DNA from: UBA1562 sp041653955
GTDB lineage: Bacteria > Omnitrophota > Gorgyraeia > Gygaellales > Profunditerraquicolaceae
Assembly (NCBI GenBank): GCA_041653955.1
Contig: JBAZEH010000031.1
Coordinates: 1-14,953 of the forward strand
Reading direction: 5' to 3'
DNA: 14,953 bases
Shown: piece by piece, positions 8,787 through 14,953 of the stretch
How the letters are laid out: every line of letters starts with the position of its first letter
How positions within the stretch are numbered: position 1 is the first letter of the stretch
Made by a program: the position numbers and the translations under genes
The notes under the pieces: generated by a model
The model's database searches: none
Told to the model about the DNA's origin: nothing
Seen by the model: only the letters and a program-made list of their open reading frames with translations

Positions 8787-11171
8787 CTACATCTTAGAAG
8801 AGGTTTCCATTATATATATATCGCGGTTCCTGTCTTTAGCCGAAACGCTTGACTGATTTTCTTTTGTTACGCCGGGGCCATAATGCACCTTTACCTTGCT
8901 GAAGACGGCGTGGTCCCCGGTTATCCTTCTTAATCTATTCTTATCCCCTTCGCTCAATTCTACGTACTTATTTTCATCTATTGCTTTTCTAAATTCTTCT
9001 GCCTTCTGGCGCACAAAATCTTCATCGGAAGTGCTGATATCTCCGCGCGAGAACCTGAACTTCCAGAATTTGCTTAAAGGGCCTGTCTTGGAAGTGCTCT
9101 CGTCAAACCTCCCTACCCTAAGCGTAAAATCACCTTCCCCGTCCTCAAGCACCAAACAGTTGCTGGGAAAAGGAAACCATTTTACTTTAGGCACAAGATG
9201 CGGTAGCTTAAAATTATCCCCTGCGGGCTTTGGCGCAGGGTTAACTCCGGCGATATTCACGTAAACTATATGGCCTACCTCCTGCTCCGGCGTTCCTGTC
9301 CCGCCCACATAATCAGACCAAACATAGAATGCCTCATGCATCTTATCATAACTCTGACTGTGCATAACCTGTATTTCATTATAAAATCTTTCTATTAATT
9401 TGCGGATCGCGCGCACATCATCGCGAAACTGCCCAAGGATAGCAACCGCGTTATATCTATCTACTATATTATTGGAACATAGAGGCTCCAAAGGCCTGAT
9501 ATCACAGCACCAGCGCGATCCTCCTAAGGGAGTGGCACAAGTTTGTGTAGGTTGGCAATGCGCGTCATCGCATAATCCGCCGCAATTTATCAGGGCGCCG
9601 CAGCAACCCATCCATTGTATGCATACCGGCACACACGGAGGTGGTTCATCTCCTCCTTCGCCCTCATCTCCTCCTTCGCCCTCATCTCCCCCTTCACCGC
9701 CCTCACCGCCATCCTGAACAAAAAGCCAATTCCTGTTATTAGAAGGCACTATTCCGCCTCCGCTATCATATAAGGAACCTGATACCCCTGCGCTATAGGC
9801 CAAAAGAATATTATTCATATTTTTAGACTGATACAGCCCACCACAACTATCTGCGCAACAGGGGCCATCACCTCCGCAACAATCCCATTGGTTTCTTGAA
9901 CAGTTCACTATACATTGATGTATCTGATTTCTCCTGAGGTTCAATACCCCTGTCACCCACTCATCCGTGCCTACTAGTTCATCCAGGCGCTTCTCCCATC
10001 CTGCTAAGCGCGTATACCAGTCATCATCATCTGCCAAGCCGTTATTATTCTCATCAAACCTTAGAAGCGGAAGCCATACATCCAGGCCCCCTACTGCCCC
10101 ATCAAAATCTATATTATGCAGATTTCTTACTATGACGGCTTCAAACTCCTCTATCTCCTTGACCCAGTCCTCTATCGCCTGCCATTCATAGTAACTCATG
10201 CCGCTGTCATCTATTGTAAAACCATCCTGCACGTACCTGTAATTGATCCCATAACCATAGGGCCTCATTGTTGAGATCATGGCGCGCAATTCATTCTTAA
10301 ACCAGGGCGCTATCGGCAGGTCGCGCTGCCTATCGCCATTAGTATCTACCCACCACCTAACCGCATCATCGCCTTTTTTAGCCATCAGGTTTTCGTCATC
10401 ATCTATATAAAAACGGCTGCTGCCGTATTTATCTTTAAAAAATGGTTCTATGGGAGATGAATATATATTGGCGGCAGGGAAGCCATTGATGTAGAAATTC
10501 TCTACCAGCACGCCGGCGCGGGGAAAAGAGTTAAGCCTTAAATTATACCACTTCAGGAAACGCGGGATATCATCCTGTGTATCCTTATCGCGATCCATAT
10601 CAAAAATATCCCGCACCATCGCGGTATCTTCATGCAAAGAAAAAAGCACTGCCTGTATAGGAGTCTCTATTATGCGCTGCAGGCTGTCTAGATTATTAAA
10701 CTTTGTCTTGATCTCATCAGCCGCCTGGGCTTGCGCCTGGGCGGTCTGATGCGCCGCCACTCCTCCGGCGATAGTAAACCCGGCTCCGGTAGTAAATGCC
10801 CCGAAAAGGATCCCGCCTCCGACCCACCCCAATGCCGCTAATGCCGCCAGTCCACCCCCAAAAGTCAGCACGCCCACTACGACGGCAACAATCGCCAGGA
10901 GGGCCACGCCTATTATCAGTTTTAAATTGATATCGCACTTTTCATTCGGTGTCCAGTCTTCATACATCTCTACTTCATGCCTCATCGCGTTACCAATACT
11001 ACCTAATTGCGAGGCTACCTGTAACCCTATGCTATCGGCGATATTATCAACAATCGTCTTCTTCTGCGCTATCCTGCCCATATTGAGGCTGATAAGAATA
11101 AAAAGGAATACCACAGCTATGATGAAAACGATTATTGTAGCTATCTGTGATTTATTCCTTTTTATATTCAA
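8787..11171 (-). CDS. TadG-like large pilus-associated protein, Cys-rich with acidic loops
   Basis: A 794-residue protein with an N-terminal membrane anchor (10-30) followed by a Tad-type segment (QKKTIVDNIADSIGL), as in TadG N-termini. Residues 84-140 form a second, unusually long Ala/Gly-rich hydrophobic stretch, followed by an AQAQAQA run. Three EF-hand-like acidic loops appear: DMDRDKDTQDD (191-201), DTNGDRQRD (276-284) and DENNNGLADDDD (373-384). Residues 420-443 hold 7 cysteines and 513-565 hold 11, flanking a GEGGDE tandem repeat (~488-509). The start is TTG at 11171: it lies 1 nt after the upstream stop with GGAA 6 nt before it, and the next in-frame ATG would remove the anchor. TadG-like proteins are envelope pilus components; a Ca-binding, disulfide-stabilised tip or adhesin role is my inference. 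Confidence 0.78.
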   Translation of the reverse strand: MNIKRNKSQIATIIVFIIAVVFLFILISLNMGRIAQKKTIVDNIADSIGLQVASQLGSIGNAMRHEVEMYEDWTPNEKCDINLKLIIGVALLAIVAVVVGVLTFGGGLAALAALGWVGGGILFGAFTTGAGFTIAGGVAAHQTAQAQAQAADEIKTKFNNLDSLQRIIETPIQAVLFSLHEDTAMVRDIFDMDRDKDTQDDIPRFLKWYNLRLNSFPRAGVLVENFYINGFPAANIYSSPIEPFFKDKYGSSRFYIDDDENLMAKKGDDAVRWWVDTNGDRQRDLPIAPWFKNELRAMISTMRPYGYGINYRYVQDGFTIDDSGMSYYEWQAIEDWVKEIEEFEAVIVRNLHNIDFDGAVGGLDVWLPLLRFDENNNGLADDDDWYTRLAGWEKRLDELVGTDEWVTGVLNLRRNQIHQCIVNCSRNQWDCCGGDGPCCADSCGGLYQSKNMNNILLAYSAGVSGSLYDSGGGIVPSNNRNWLFVQDGGEGGEGGDEGEGGDEGEGGDEPPPCVPVCIQWMGCCGALINCGGLCDDAHCQPTQTCATPLGGSRWCCDIRPLEPLCSNNIVDRYNAVAILGQFRDDVRAIRKLIERFYNEIQVMHSQSYDKMHEAFYVWSDYVGGTGTPEQEVGHIVYVNIAGVNPAPKPAGDNFKLPHLVPKVKWFPFPSNCLVLEDGEGDFTLRVGRFDESTSKTGPLSKFWKFRFSRGDISTSDEDFVRQKAEEFRKAIDENKYVELSEGDKNRLRRITGDHAVFSKVKVHYGPGVTKENQSSVSAKDRNRDIYIMETSSKM
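9646..9710 (-). repeat. 18-bp tandem repeat encoding GDEGEG units
   Basis: Two identical 18-bp units (9646-9663 and 9664-9681) are followed by a diverged third copy (9682-9699) and a degenerate remnant to ~9710. Because 18 is a multiple of three, unit gain or loss keeps the frame and varies the length of an acidic, glycine-rich linker between the two cysteine clusters of the TadG-like protein. Confidence 0.85.
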
Positions 11172-11172
11172 T

Positions 11173-12300
11173 TTATTTCCAATTATATAGATCGCCTTTA
11201 TTTATAGTAAACTGGGCAGGCACTTCTATCGGAACGCCGTTGGCATTATTAAGCCTTATCTTATGCACGACCGTCTGCGTAACATCCAGCTTCGTTGCTG
11301 AAGTAACATCACCCGCGGCCTCGGTTCTTACGATCTGGCTGCCGCGGTGCTGGATGGTTTTATCAAAATCGCTAAGCATACCCTGGCGGTGCTCAGGCTT
11401 AAGCTCTACCCCGTCAATCTTATCCCCGGCGGCAATACTGGTATAATCCGTATCAATAATATGTGCCGGGGAAGCGGGCTCTATGATGCCGGGGTCATTC
11501 TTATATACGCTGTCGTGGGCATCCACATAAAGTAACTGTTTCAACTGGTTTGCGGCGATTATCTGTTCCAGCTTACCATCACCGTCAACATCAGCGTCGC
11601 TTATCCTGCGTTTCATCCCCTTATAGATAAAATAAGGATACATAATAAGGTCCGTACTGATCACAGCCTCTACCTCTTCTCCGAAACCGCCCTCAATACG
11701 CATTACTTTGATATCTTCCACCTTGACTTTGACCTCTATATACTCGGTCTTTTCCGGATTCGTGCGCTCCGGGTCTTCAAATACGACCGTGATCTCTGGA
11801 GGGCAATTAATCCTTTTGAAGGTCGCGGTATGAAAACCAAAGACTTTATCTTCTTTCGCTTCTCCCGGGACTATGGCGCTCGCCTCTTGCGGCTTATTCG
11901 CCTGATCTACCTCAAAATACATAGTTGGGAGGTCTTTTGCTTTTGGAGTCTCGGAAAAACTTTTTACATATTCGGCCTGCAAATTCGTGTTCCAGACTAC
12001 ATTACCGCTTCCCATGATAGGATAACGTTCGGCATAACCCCACTGGTCGCGCGGATCCGGTATAGGCTTATCTTTTATTATAACCAAAGAAGTGGATGAC
12101 CCGGGGCCATCTTTATAAAAAGCGATCTTCTGCGCTTTTCGAAAGGCCTCCATTTGCACCTGCTGCTGATAATTAGCCTCTAAGCCATACTGGATCAGCA
12201 TAGCCACGCAAAAAAGCAGGATGCTGCCGAATATGGCAAGCTCTGTAAATGCCTGGCCCTCATTTTTTAGCAATATATGGCCTTTTATCAAATTCTTCAT
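11173..12300 (-). CDS. TadE/TadF-like minor pilin with large extracytoplasmic domain
   Basis: A 375-residue protein with a class III-like processing site, NEG|QAFTEL (Glu at +5), and a single hydrophobic helix (~20-38), then a long soluble domain. This organisation matches TadE/TadF pseudopilins, but the body is longer than the usual ~150-200 residues. Residues 235-245 (DADVDGDGKLE) look like a Ca-binding EF-hand or FG-GAP-type loop. Residues 180-215 are rich in alternating charged and hydrophobic residues typical of beta strands (YIEVKVKVEDIKV). The start overlaps the upstream TadE-like stop by 4 nt (ATGA) and the stop lies 1 nt before the TTG of the tadG-like gene, so translation of the three is probably coupled. 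The minor-pilin assignment rests on the N-terminus and context; the body has no fold I recognise. Confidence 0.75.
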   Translation of the reverse strand: MKNLIKGHILLKNEGQAFTELAIFGSILLFCVAMLIQYGLEANYQQQVQMEAFRKAQKIAFYKDGPGSSTSLVIIKDKPIPDPRDQWGYAERYPIMGSGNVVWNTNLQAEYVKSFSETPKAKDLPTMYFEVDQANKPQEASAIVPGEAKEDKVFGFHTATFKRINCPPEITVVFEDPERTNPEKTEYIEVKVKVEDIKVMRIEGGFGEEVEAVISTDLIMYPYFIYKGMKRRISDADVDGDGKLEQIIAANQLKQLLYVDAHDSVYKNDPGIIEPASPAHIIDTDYTSIAAGDKIDGVELKPEHRQGMLSDFDKTIQHRGSQIVRTEAAGDVTSATKLDVTQTVVHKIRLNNANGVPIEVPAQFTINKGDLYNWK

Positions 12301-12584
12301 TTCTTGCCTATCCCCCCGGGCATAAAAATGTTAAGGTCGGGCGTTTTATAAAAATCGCCTTTCCCCGGTTCCGCGCCTTCCGTAACAAACCAGAGGAACT
12401 TCTCATCCCTGCCATCCCCTGCTTCTACCCGTGTTTTTTCGTAAGCCGCCTGGCGGCCGACAACGCAATGGTTGAGCCAAACAAAGAGGTTGCATGTCAA
12501 AAGCAAAAATAATATCGCCATAATAAAAGCGAGACTGAACTCTATGGTTGCCTGGGCTCTGTTTTTAGTCAAATAGTTTCTCAT
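12297..12584 (-). CDS. TadE-like minor pilin (pseudopilin), 95 aa
   Basis: A 95-residue protein with the processing site NRA|QATIEF (Glu at +5, Phe at +6), a hydrophobic helix (FSLAFIMAILFLLLTCNLF) and then the aromatic/basic segment typical of TadE-like proteins (RQAAYEKTR). TadE and TadF are prepilin-peptidase substrates needed for Flp pilus formation in Aggregatibacter and Caulobacter. An in-frame ATG at 12608 would add 8 residues and a 44-nt overlap with the upstream gene. I prefer 12584 because GGGGAAA lies just upstream and the leader length then matches the neighbours. It overlaps the 126-aa prepilin gene by 20 nt and the 375-aa gene by 4 nt. The C-terminal third (PGKGDFYKTPDLNIFMPGG) has no recognised domain. 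Confidence 0.75.
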   Translation of the reverse strand: MRNYLTKNRAQATIEFSLAFIMAILFLLLTCNLFVWLNHCVVGRQAAYEKTRVEAGDGRDEKFLWFVTEGAEPGKGDFYKTPDLNIFMPGGIGKK

Positions 12585-12945
12585 CTGACAATTTCCCCGT
12601 TTCTTCATAACTACCGTCGCTTATGGCGATATTTGTAGTCTCATGGCGCGTTACTTCCATTATCTCCCTGTTCTCTGTCTTGCCCGTATCAGGGTTGACT
12701 ACAGGGACAAATACGGGTTTTCCGGTAATCGTCACCGGATCAGGATTGGTAATAGTCTGGGTCAAGCTGGACCTAGTAGTCTTGGACGAATACTGTTCGC
12801 CTATCTGGTCAGCAGCGTCTTTCGCCCTCCCCTGTATACTGCGCTTGACATAAATTTGCATGGCGATCAGGGCCGCGGCGATGCAGGCGATCAGCATCGC
12901 GTATTCTACTGTAGACTGGGCCCTATTATGATATCTCTTATCCAT
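12565..12945 (-). CDS. Class III signal prepilin with extended tail, 126 aa
   Basis: The leader MDKRYHNRA is followed by QSTVEYAMLI (Glu +5, Tyr +6) and one hydrophobic helix ending in MQIYVKRSIQGR, the signature shared across this cluster, then AADQIGEQYSS. The remaining ~65 residues are polar and Thr-rich and end in DEKLFD, resembling the end of the 104-aa paralog (NEKLFRK). An open frame extends upstream to 12990, but ATG 12945 gives the standard leader and has AAGGTGA about 8 nt before it. The gene begins 10 nt after the previous stop. Known Flp pilins are about 50-70 residues, so the tail is an elaboration, presumably displayed on the fibre surface. Expected processing is by a TadV/CpaA-type peptidase; alanine instead of glycine at -1 is noteworthy. 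Confidence 0.87.
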   Translation of the reverse strand: MDKRYHNRAQSTVEYAMLIACIAAALIAMQIYVKRSIQGRAKDAADQIGEQYSSKTTRSSLTQTITNPDPVTITGKPVFVPVVNPDTGKTENREIMEVTRHETTNIAISDGSYEETGKLSDEKLFD

Positions 12946-12955
12946 CCCTCTCACC

Positions 12956-13378
12956 TTAATTAGAAGTGCTCGCAGGGGCTTCCTGCACATCCTGCATACC
13001 CTTAGTCCTGTAATCTCCTCCTATCCAAGTTGAATCGGAGGTCGTGATAGTCAAGCCTTCTATTTCAGTCCTTATGTTGCTATCGCCTTTATTAGTTATA
13101 CCCTGCTTCCAGGTGCTATCGCTTGTAGAGCTCATCATTGTCTTGCCATCCTGCTCATATATTTTCTGTTTAGCTGCCATCTCTATGTTGCTTATCAGAT
13201 CACCATGTTTGCTGTAACCGGAAAAGTCATCCGCGGCCACTTTAACCACAGCCTGTACTCCGCGCTTAAAATAAACCTGCATTGCCAACAGAGCCACGGT
13301 AATAATACTCAAGATCAATCCGTACTCTATCAGGTTCTGCCCTAGGTTCCCGGTTATCCTTTTGGCCTTAATCAACAT
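12956..13378 (-). CDS. Class III signal prepilin with longest tail in the array, 140 aa
   Basis: The processing site is NLG|QNLIEYGLIL (Glu +5, Tyr +6), followed by a hydrophobic helix, then MQVYFKRGVQ and AADDFSGYSK in place of the QY motif of its paralogs. The tail is polar and contains two copies of TSDSTW (around residues 84 and 113), suggesting an internal duplication. The leader (MLIKAKRITGNLG) is a little longer than in neighbours. The start overlaps the upstream 125-aa gene by 11 nt, with GAGGG 6 nt before the ATG. Fibre subunit or minor pilin is the likely role by homology of the N-terminal helix; the tail resembles nothing I recognise. Processing should leave the helix as the assembly core and expose the tail. 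Confidence 0.86.
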   Translation of the reverse strand: MLIKAKRITGNLGQNLIEYGLILSIITVALLAMQVYFKRGVQAVVKVAADDFSGYSKHGDLISNIEMAAKQKIYEQDGKTMMSSTSDSTWKQGITNKGDSNIRTEIEGLTITTSDSTWIGGDYRTKGMQDVQEAPASTSN

Positions 13379-13745
13379 TTGCGCCCTCGATATTCGTGCC
13401 TGTCACCGTTATCGGTTTCTCTGACAAGATATCGCGTTTTACCTTGCCTCCGCTGGTAACTGTTTGATCTATGCTTTTCTTCGGGACATTCACGGTGGTA
13501 TCTGTTTGCAAATAATACGGCTCATACTGCTCATAAACCACATAGCCATCAGGGGTATTCCCGGCAGTCTTGGCAACAGAGCTTATCTGCTGCGCAGGCA
13601 TGGCAACCATATCCTTTTGCCTGCCCTGCAATCCGCGCTTTACATAGACATTCATAAAAATGATCGCGACCAGGACTATGGCAAGGAATACGCTGTATTC
13701 GCTTACGCTCTGCGCTCTGTTTTTAACTCTATTGCCGCGCGCCAT
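13368..13745 (-). CDS. Class III signal prepilin with QYEPYY tail, 125 aa
   Basis: The leader MARGNRVKNRA precedes QSVSEYSVFL (Glu +5, Tyr +6) and a hydrophobic helix ending MNVYVKRGLQGR, identical in VKRGLQGR to the 118-aa paralog. The tail contains EQYEPYYLQTDTT, closely matching KQYEPYYVDTDLT in that paralog, so these two genes are the closest tail relatives in the array although another pilin gene lies between them. The ribosome site is strong (GGGGGGAGG, 5 nt before ATG). The gene starts 23 nt after the 104-aa gene. Alanine occupies the -1 position of the predicted cleavage site. Role: Flp-type fibre subunit or minor pilin, inferred from the N-terminal region; the function of the conserved aromatic tail motif is unknown. 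Confidence 0.87.
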   Translation of the reverse strand: MARGNRVKNRAQSVSEYSVFLAIVLVAIIFMNVYVKRGLQGRQKDMVAMPAQQISSVAKTAGNTPDGYVVYEQYEPYYLQTDTTVNVPKKSIDQTVTSGGKVKRDILSEKPITVTGTNIEGANVD

Positions 13746-13768
13746 CCTGCCTCCCCCCTCTGTTCCTG

Positions 13769-14083
13769 CTACTTCCTAAACAGCTTTTCATTCTCCTGCC
13801 ATGCGCCTACTGTTTCCGAGCCTGTCTTTGAAGTTACATCTTCGGTGTATTCTTTTGTAGTTACCCCGTCCTTTACCTTTTCGGTAAAATCCGTTGACTG
13901 CTTATGCGTAATGGAAGATGAATAAGTGGTTGGGTCATATTGTTCGCCCATATCATCTGCCGCGCTTCTTAACCTGCCGGAATAGCCGCGCTTTACATAA
14001 TGCTGCATTAAAAGGAGCCCCGCTACTACTACGGCGATGATCAACGCGTATTCCAATGTGCTCTGACCCTTGCGATTTAACAT
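13769..14083 (-). CDS. Class III signal prepilin, 104 aa
   Basis: MLNRKG|QSTLEYALII (Glu +5, Tyr +6) begins a textbook class III prepilin. The helix ends MQHYVKRGYSGR, followed by AADDMGEQYDP and a Thr/Lys/Glu-rich tail ending NEKLFRK. An upstream in-frame ATG at 14209 exists, but it would add 42 residues that overlap the previous gene and bury the signal. ATG 14083 has GGGGGTG 6 nt upstream and a standard six-residue leader. It lies 19 nt after the 118-aa gene. DNA over the signal region closely resembles that of the 48-aa gene (shared ctacggcgat and acgcgtattc blocks), pointing to duplication or gene conversion. Likely a pilus fibre subunit processed at the inner membrane; its relative abundance cannot be told from sequence. 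Confidence 0.88.
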   Translation of the reverse strand: MLNRKGQSTLEYALIIAVVVAGLLLMQHYVKRGYSGRLRSAADDMGEQYDPTTYSSSITHKQSTDFTEKVKDGVTTKEYTEDVTSKTGSETVGAWQENEKLFRK

Positions 14084-14102
14084 TCTTGTCACCCCCTTCT
14101 GT

Positions 14103-14459
14103 CTAACGCTCCTGTTGTACGGCAGTTGTAACTTCTTTCCCTGTCCTGGTCTGCTCATCCTTGGTAATGGTTTTAGCAACTCCTCCCCTTGCGCTTCCGG
14201 TTTCAGCAACTTCGCGCTCGGTTCCCCTGGTTAAATCGGTATCCACATAATATGGCTCATATTGTTTAGTGGTAAATTGTATGGTCCCTGCGTCGATCTC
14301 CTCGCCTGCCAGATTAACATCCGGGGCATGGTCAACCGCATCAGCAACCCTTCCCTGCAGGCCTCTTTTAACATATACCTGCATTGCCACTGCCGCGGCA
14401 ATAACCAGGGCGATAAGTATTGAGTACTCCGCTATATTCTGACCTTTGCGATTAAACAT
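14103..14459 (-). CDS. Class III signal prepilin with QYEPYY tail, 118 aa
   Basis: MFNRKG|QNIAEYSILI (Glu +5, Tyr +6) is followed by a long hydrophobic helix ending MQVYVKRGLQGR, then a tail of ~80 residues. The tail holds KQYEPYYVDTDLT, shared with the 125-aa paralog, and a charged Thr/Arg-rich C-terminus. It has the best ribosome site of the cluster (AGGAGGT, 6 nt before ATG) and starts 27 nt after the 58-aa gene, which may mean it is among the most strongly translated. The length is roughly twice that of a canonical Flp pilin. Processing by a prepilin peptidase and insertion into a Tad fibre are expected from the family; the tail has no recognised fold. Confidence 0.88.
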   Translation of the reverse strand: MFNRKGQNIAEYSILIALVIAAAVAMQVYVKRGLQGRVADAVDHAPDVNLAGEEIDAGTIQFTTKQYEPYYVDTDLTRGTEREVAETGSARGGVAKTITKDEQTRTGKEVTTAVQQER

Positions 14460-14486
14460 TTTTTACCTCCTTCATTCACTGATTTT

Positions 14487-14663
14487 TTATTCCAATGATT
14501 CCGTGATCTTGCCTGTTGCGGTCTCAATGGCCGAACCCGAATCCTCAAGCGCTGTCTTAACTCCTTTGCCGATAAATGTCTTTGCCGCGAACGCGATCGC
14601 CGCTATAACAACCGTAAGAACAATCACGTATTCAAGAATACTCTGGCCCTTTCTTCTGCACAT
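14487..14663 (-). CDS. Class III signal Flp-like prepilin, 58 aa
   Basis: A short gene encoding MCRRKG|QSILEYVIVL (Glu +5, Tyr +6), a hydrophobic helix with many beta-branched residues, and a short amphipathic C-terminus (KTALEDSGSAIETATGK). It lacks the MQxYVKR-type signature found in most paralogs, so it is a divergent subtype; in size and composition it is close to a classical Flp pilin. GGGGGTG lies 5 nt before the ATG, and the gene starts 17 nt after the 48-aa gene. A cysteine at position 2 lies in the leader that would be removed. It could be a main fibre pilin or a minor initiator; sequence alone does not decide. Confidence 0.85.
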   Translation of the reverse strand: MCRRKGQSILEYVIVLTVVIAAIAFAAKTFIGKGVKTALEDSGSAIETATGKITESLE

Positions 14664-14680
14664 CTTTCACCCCCTATTTG

Positions 14681-14827
14681 TTATTTGGCCTCAGCGTTAA
14701 TTTGGTCCTCAATAAGCTTAAAATTAGCCTGCACCGCCCTTTGCGCGTAAAGATGCATCGCCAGGAATGCCGCTGCCACTACGGCGATCAACAACGCGTA
14801 TTCTATTGTGCTCTGGCCCCTTCTCAT
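14681..14827 (-). CDS. Class III signal Flp-like prepilin, 48 aa
   Basis: A 48-residue protein, MRRG|QSTIEYALLIAVV (Glu +5, Tyr +6), with one hydrophobic helix and a short tail (MHLYAQRAVQANFKLIED). The leader is only four residues, the shortest in the array, and the mature form would be 44 residues. The MHLYAQR segment is the counterpart of MQVYVKR in the paralogs. The ATG overlaps the stop of the upstream prepilin (ATGA), and GGGGAG lies 8 nt before it. DNA over the signal region is very similar to that of the 104-aa prepilin. Size and composition are those of a canonical Flp pilin subunit. Confidence 0.85.
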   Translation of the reverse strand: MRRGQSTIEYALLIAVVAAAFLAMHLYAQRAVQANFKLIEDQINAEAK

Positions 14828-14953
14828 TCTAATATCTCCCCTGCCGCTTTGTTAAATGCTTTTTCGCATGATCCTTTTATGTTCTTGAAATAATCAGTAG
14901 ACGCAAAAAATAAAACGACTGCCACTACGACAGTCGTTAAAATAAAATATTCG
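14824..14953 (-). CDS. Class III signal prepilin, partial (5' end off window)
   Basis: The last 42 residues are visible, beginning exactly at the EY of the processing site (EYFILTTVVVAVVLFF), followed by a short polar tail (STDYFKNIKGSCEKAFNKAA). The leader and +1 to +4 residues lie beyond the window. The hydrophobic helix directly after EY and the 4-nt ATGA overlap with the next prepilin identify it as another member of the array, which therefore continues to the right. It lacks the VKR signature. It carries a single cysteine in the mature tail, unusual among these paralogs. Confidence 0.78.
   Translation of the reverse strand, partial: EYFILTTVVVAVVLFFASTDYFKNIKGSCEKAFNKAAGEILE

Noticed and set aside
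9400..9717. Plus-strand frame ending in a Pro/Ser-rich repeat
   Set aside because: It is the antisense reading of the GEGGDE repeat and Cys-rich part of the TadG-like gene.
10717..10938. 73-codon minus-strand frame inside the TadG-like gene
   Set aside because: Out-of-frame Gly/Arg-rich reading of the Gly/Ala-rich stretch, with no independent support.
12565..12990. 141-residue version of the 126-aa prepilin starting at 12990
   Set aside because: It would overlap the upstream gene and give an abnormal leader; ATG 12945 matches the paralogs.
13769..14209. 146-residue version of the 104-aa prepilin starting at 14209
   Set aside because: The extra 42 residues overlap the upstream gene and would put the prepilin signal in the middle of the protein; ATG 14083 has a strong ribosome site.
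1..14953. tRNA, rRNA, CRISPR arrays, or intact insertion sequences
   Set aside because: No regularly spaced repeat-spacer array, no transposase or integrase frame and no tRNA-like cloverleaf was seen on either strand.

Overview
The window reads almost entirely on the minus strand. It carries the pilin and inner-membrane part of a Tad/Flp (tight-adherence, type IVc) pilus locus, followed downstream by one very large gene that runs off the left edge. The archaeal-type 'class III' prepilin signals (K/R-G|Q-x-x-x-E-Y), the tandem multiplication of Flp-like pilins, the giant multidomain protein and the moderate GC content are what I would expect from an uncultured Gram-negative lineage such as Candidatus Omnitrophota or a relative. 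That placement is inference from gene style; no phylogenetic marker is present.

Layout in transcription order (right to left). Positions 14953-12565 hold eight consecutive small class III prepilins: one cut by the window edge, then 48, 58, 118, 104, 125, 140 and 126 aa. Next come a TadE-like minor pilin (95 aa), a TadE/TadF-like protein with a 375-aa body, and a 794-aa TadG-like protein with EF-hand-like acidic loops, 18 cysteines in two clusters and a GEGGDE repeat. A ninth class III prepilin (65 aa) follows, then TadB and TadC, the two inner-membrane platform proteins. Every junction is an overlap of 1-20 nt or a gap of at most 27 nt, so 14953-6857 is very likely one operon. The ATPase (TadA), TadZ, secretin (RcpA), CpaB and prepilin peptidase are not in the window and may lie to the right.

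A roughly 400-bp AT-rich gap (6455-6856) separates tadC from a minus-strand reading frame that is open from 6454 to the left edge (at least 2151 codons). Its protein starts with a signal peptide. It continues with a C39-like cysteine peptidase fold (Cys125, His206), a glycine-rich hydrophobic stretch, TPR/helical segments, a superfamily-2 helicase-like ATPase (Walker A around Lys1260, DEPQ at 1356-1359, GFTGTP at 1596-1601, QRIGTT at 1766-1771) and further TPR-like repeats. Many plus-strand open frames overlap this gene, but they are its antisense shadows.

Working model: the small prepilins are processed by a TadV/CpaA-type peptidase and assembled on TadB/TadC into a fibre of several different subunits. 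The TadE/F/G-like proteins would be minor or tip components, with the large Cys-rich, possibly Ca-binding TadG-like protein as an adhesin candidate. Whether the giant protein belongs to this system is open; the evidence is adjacency and shared strand only.
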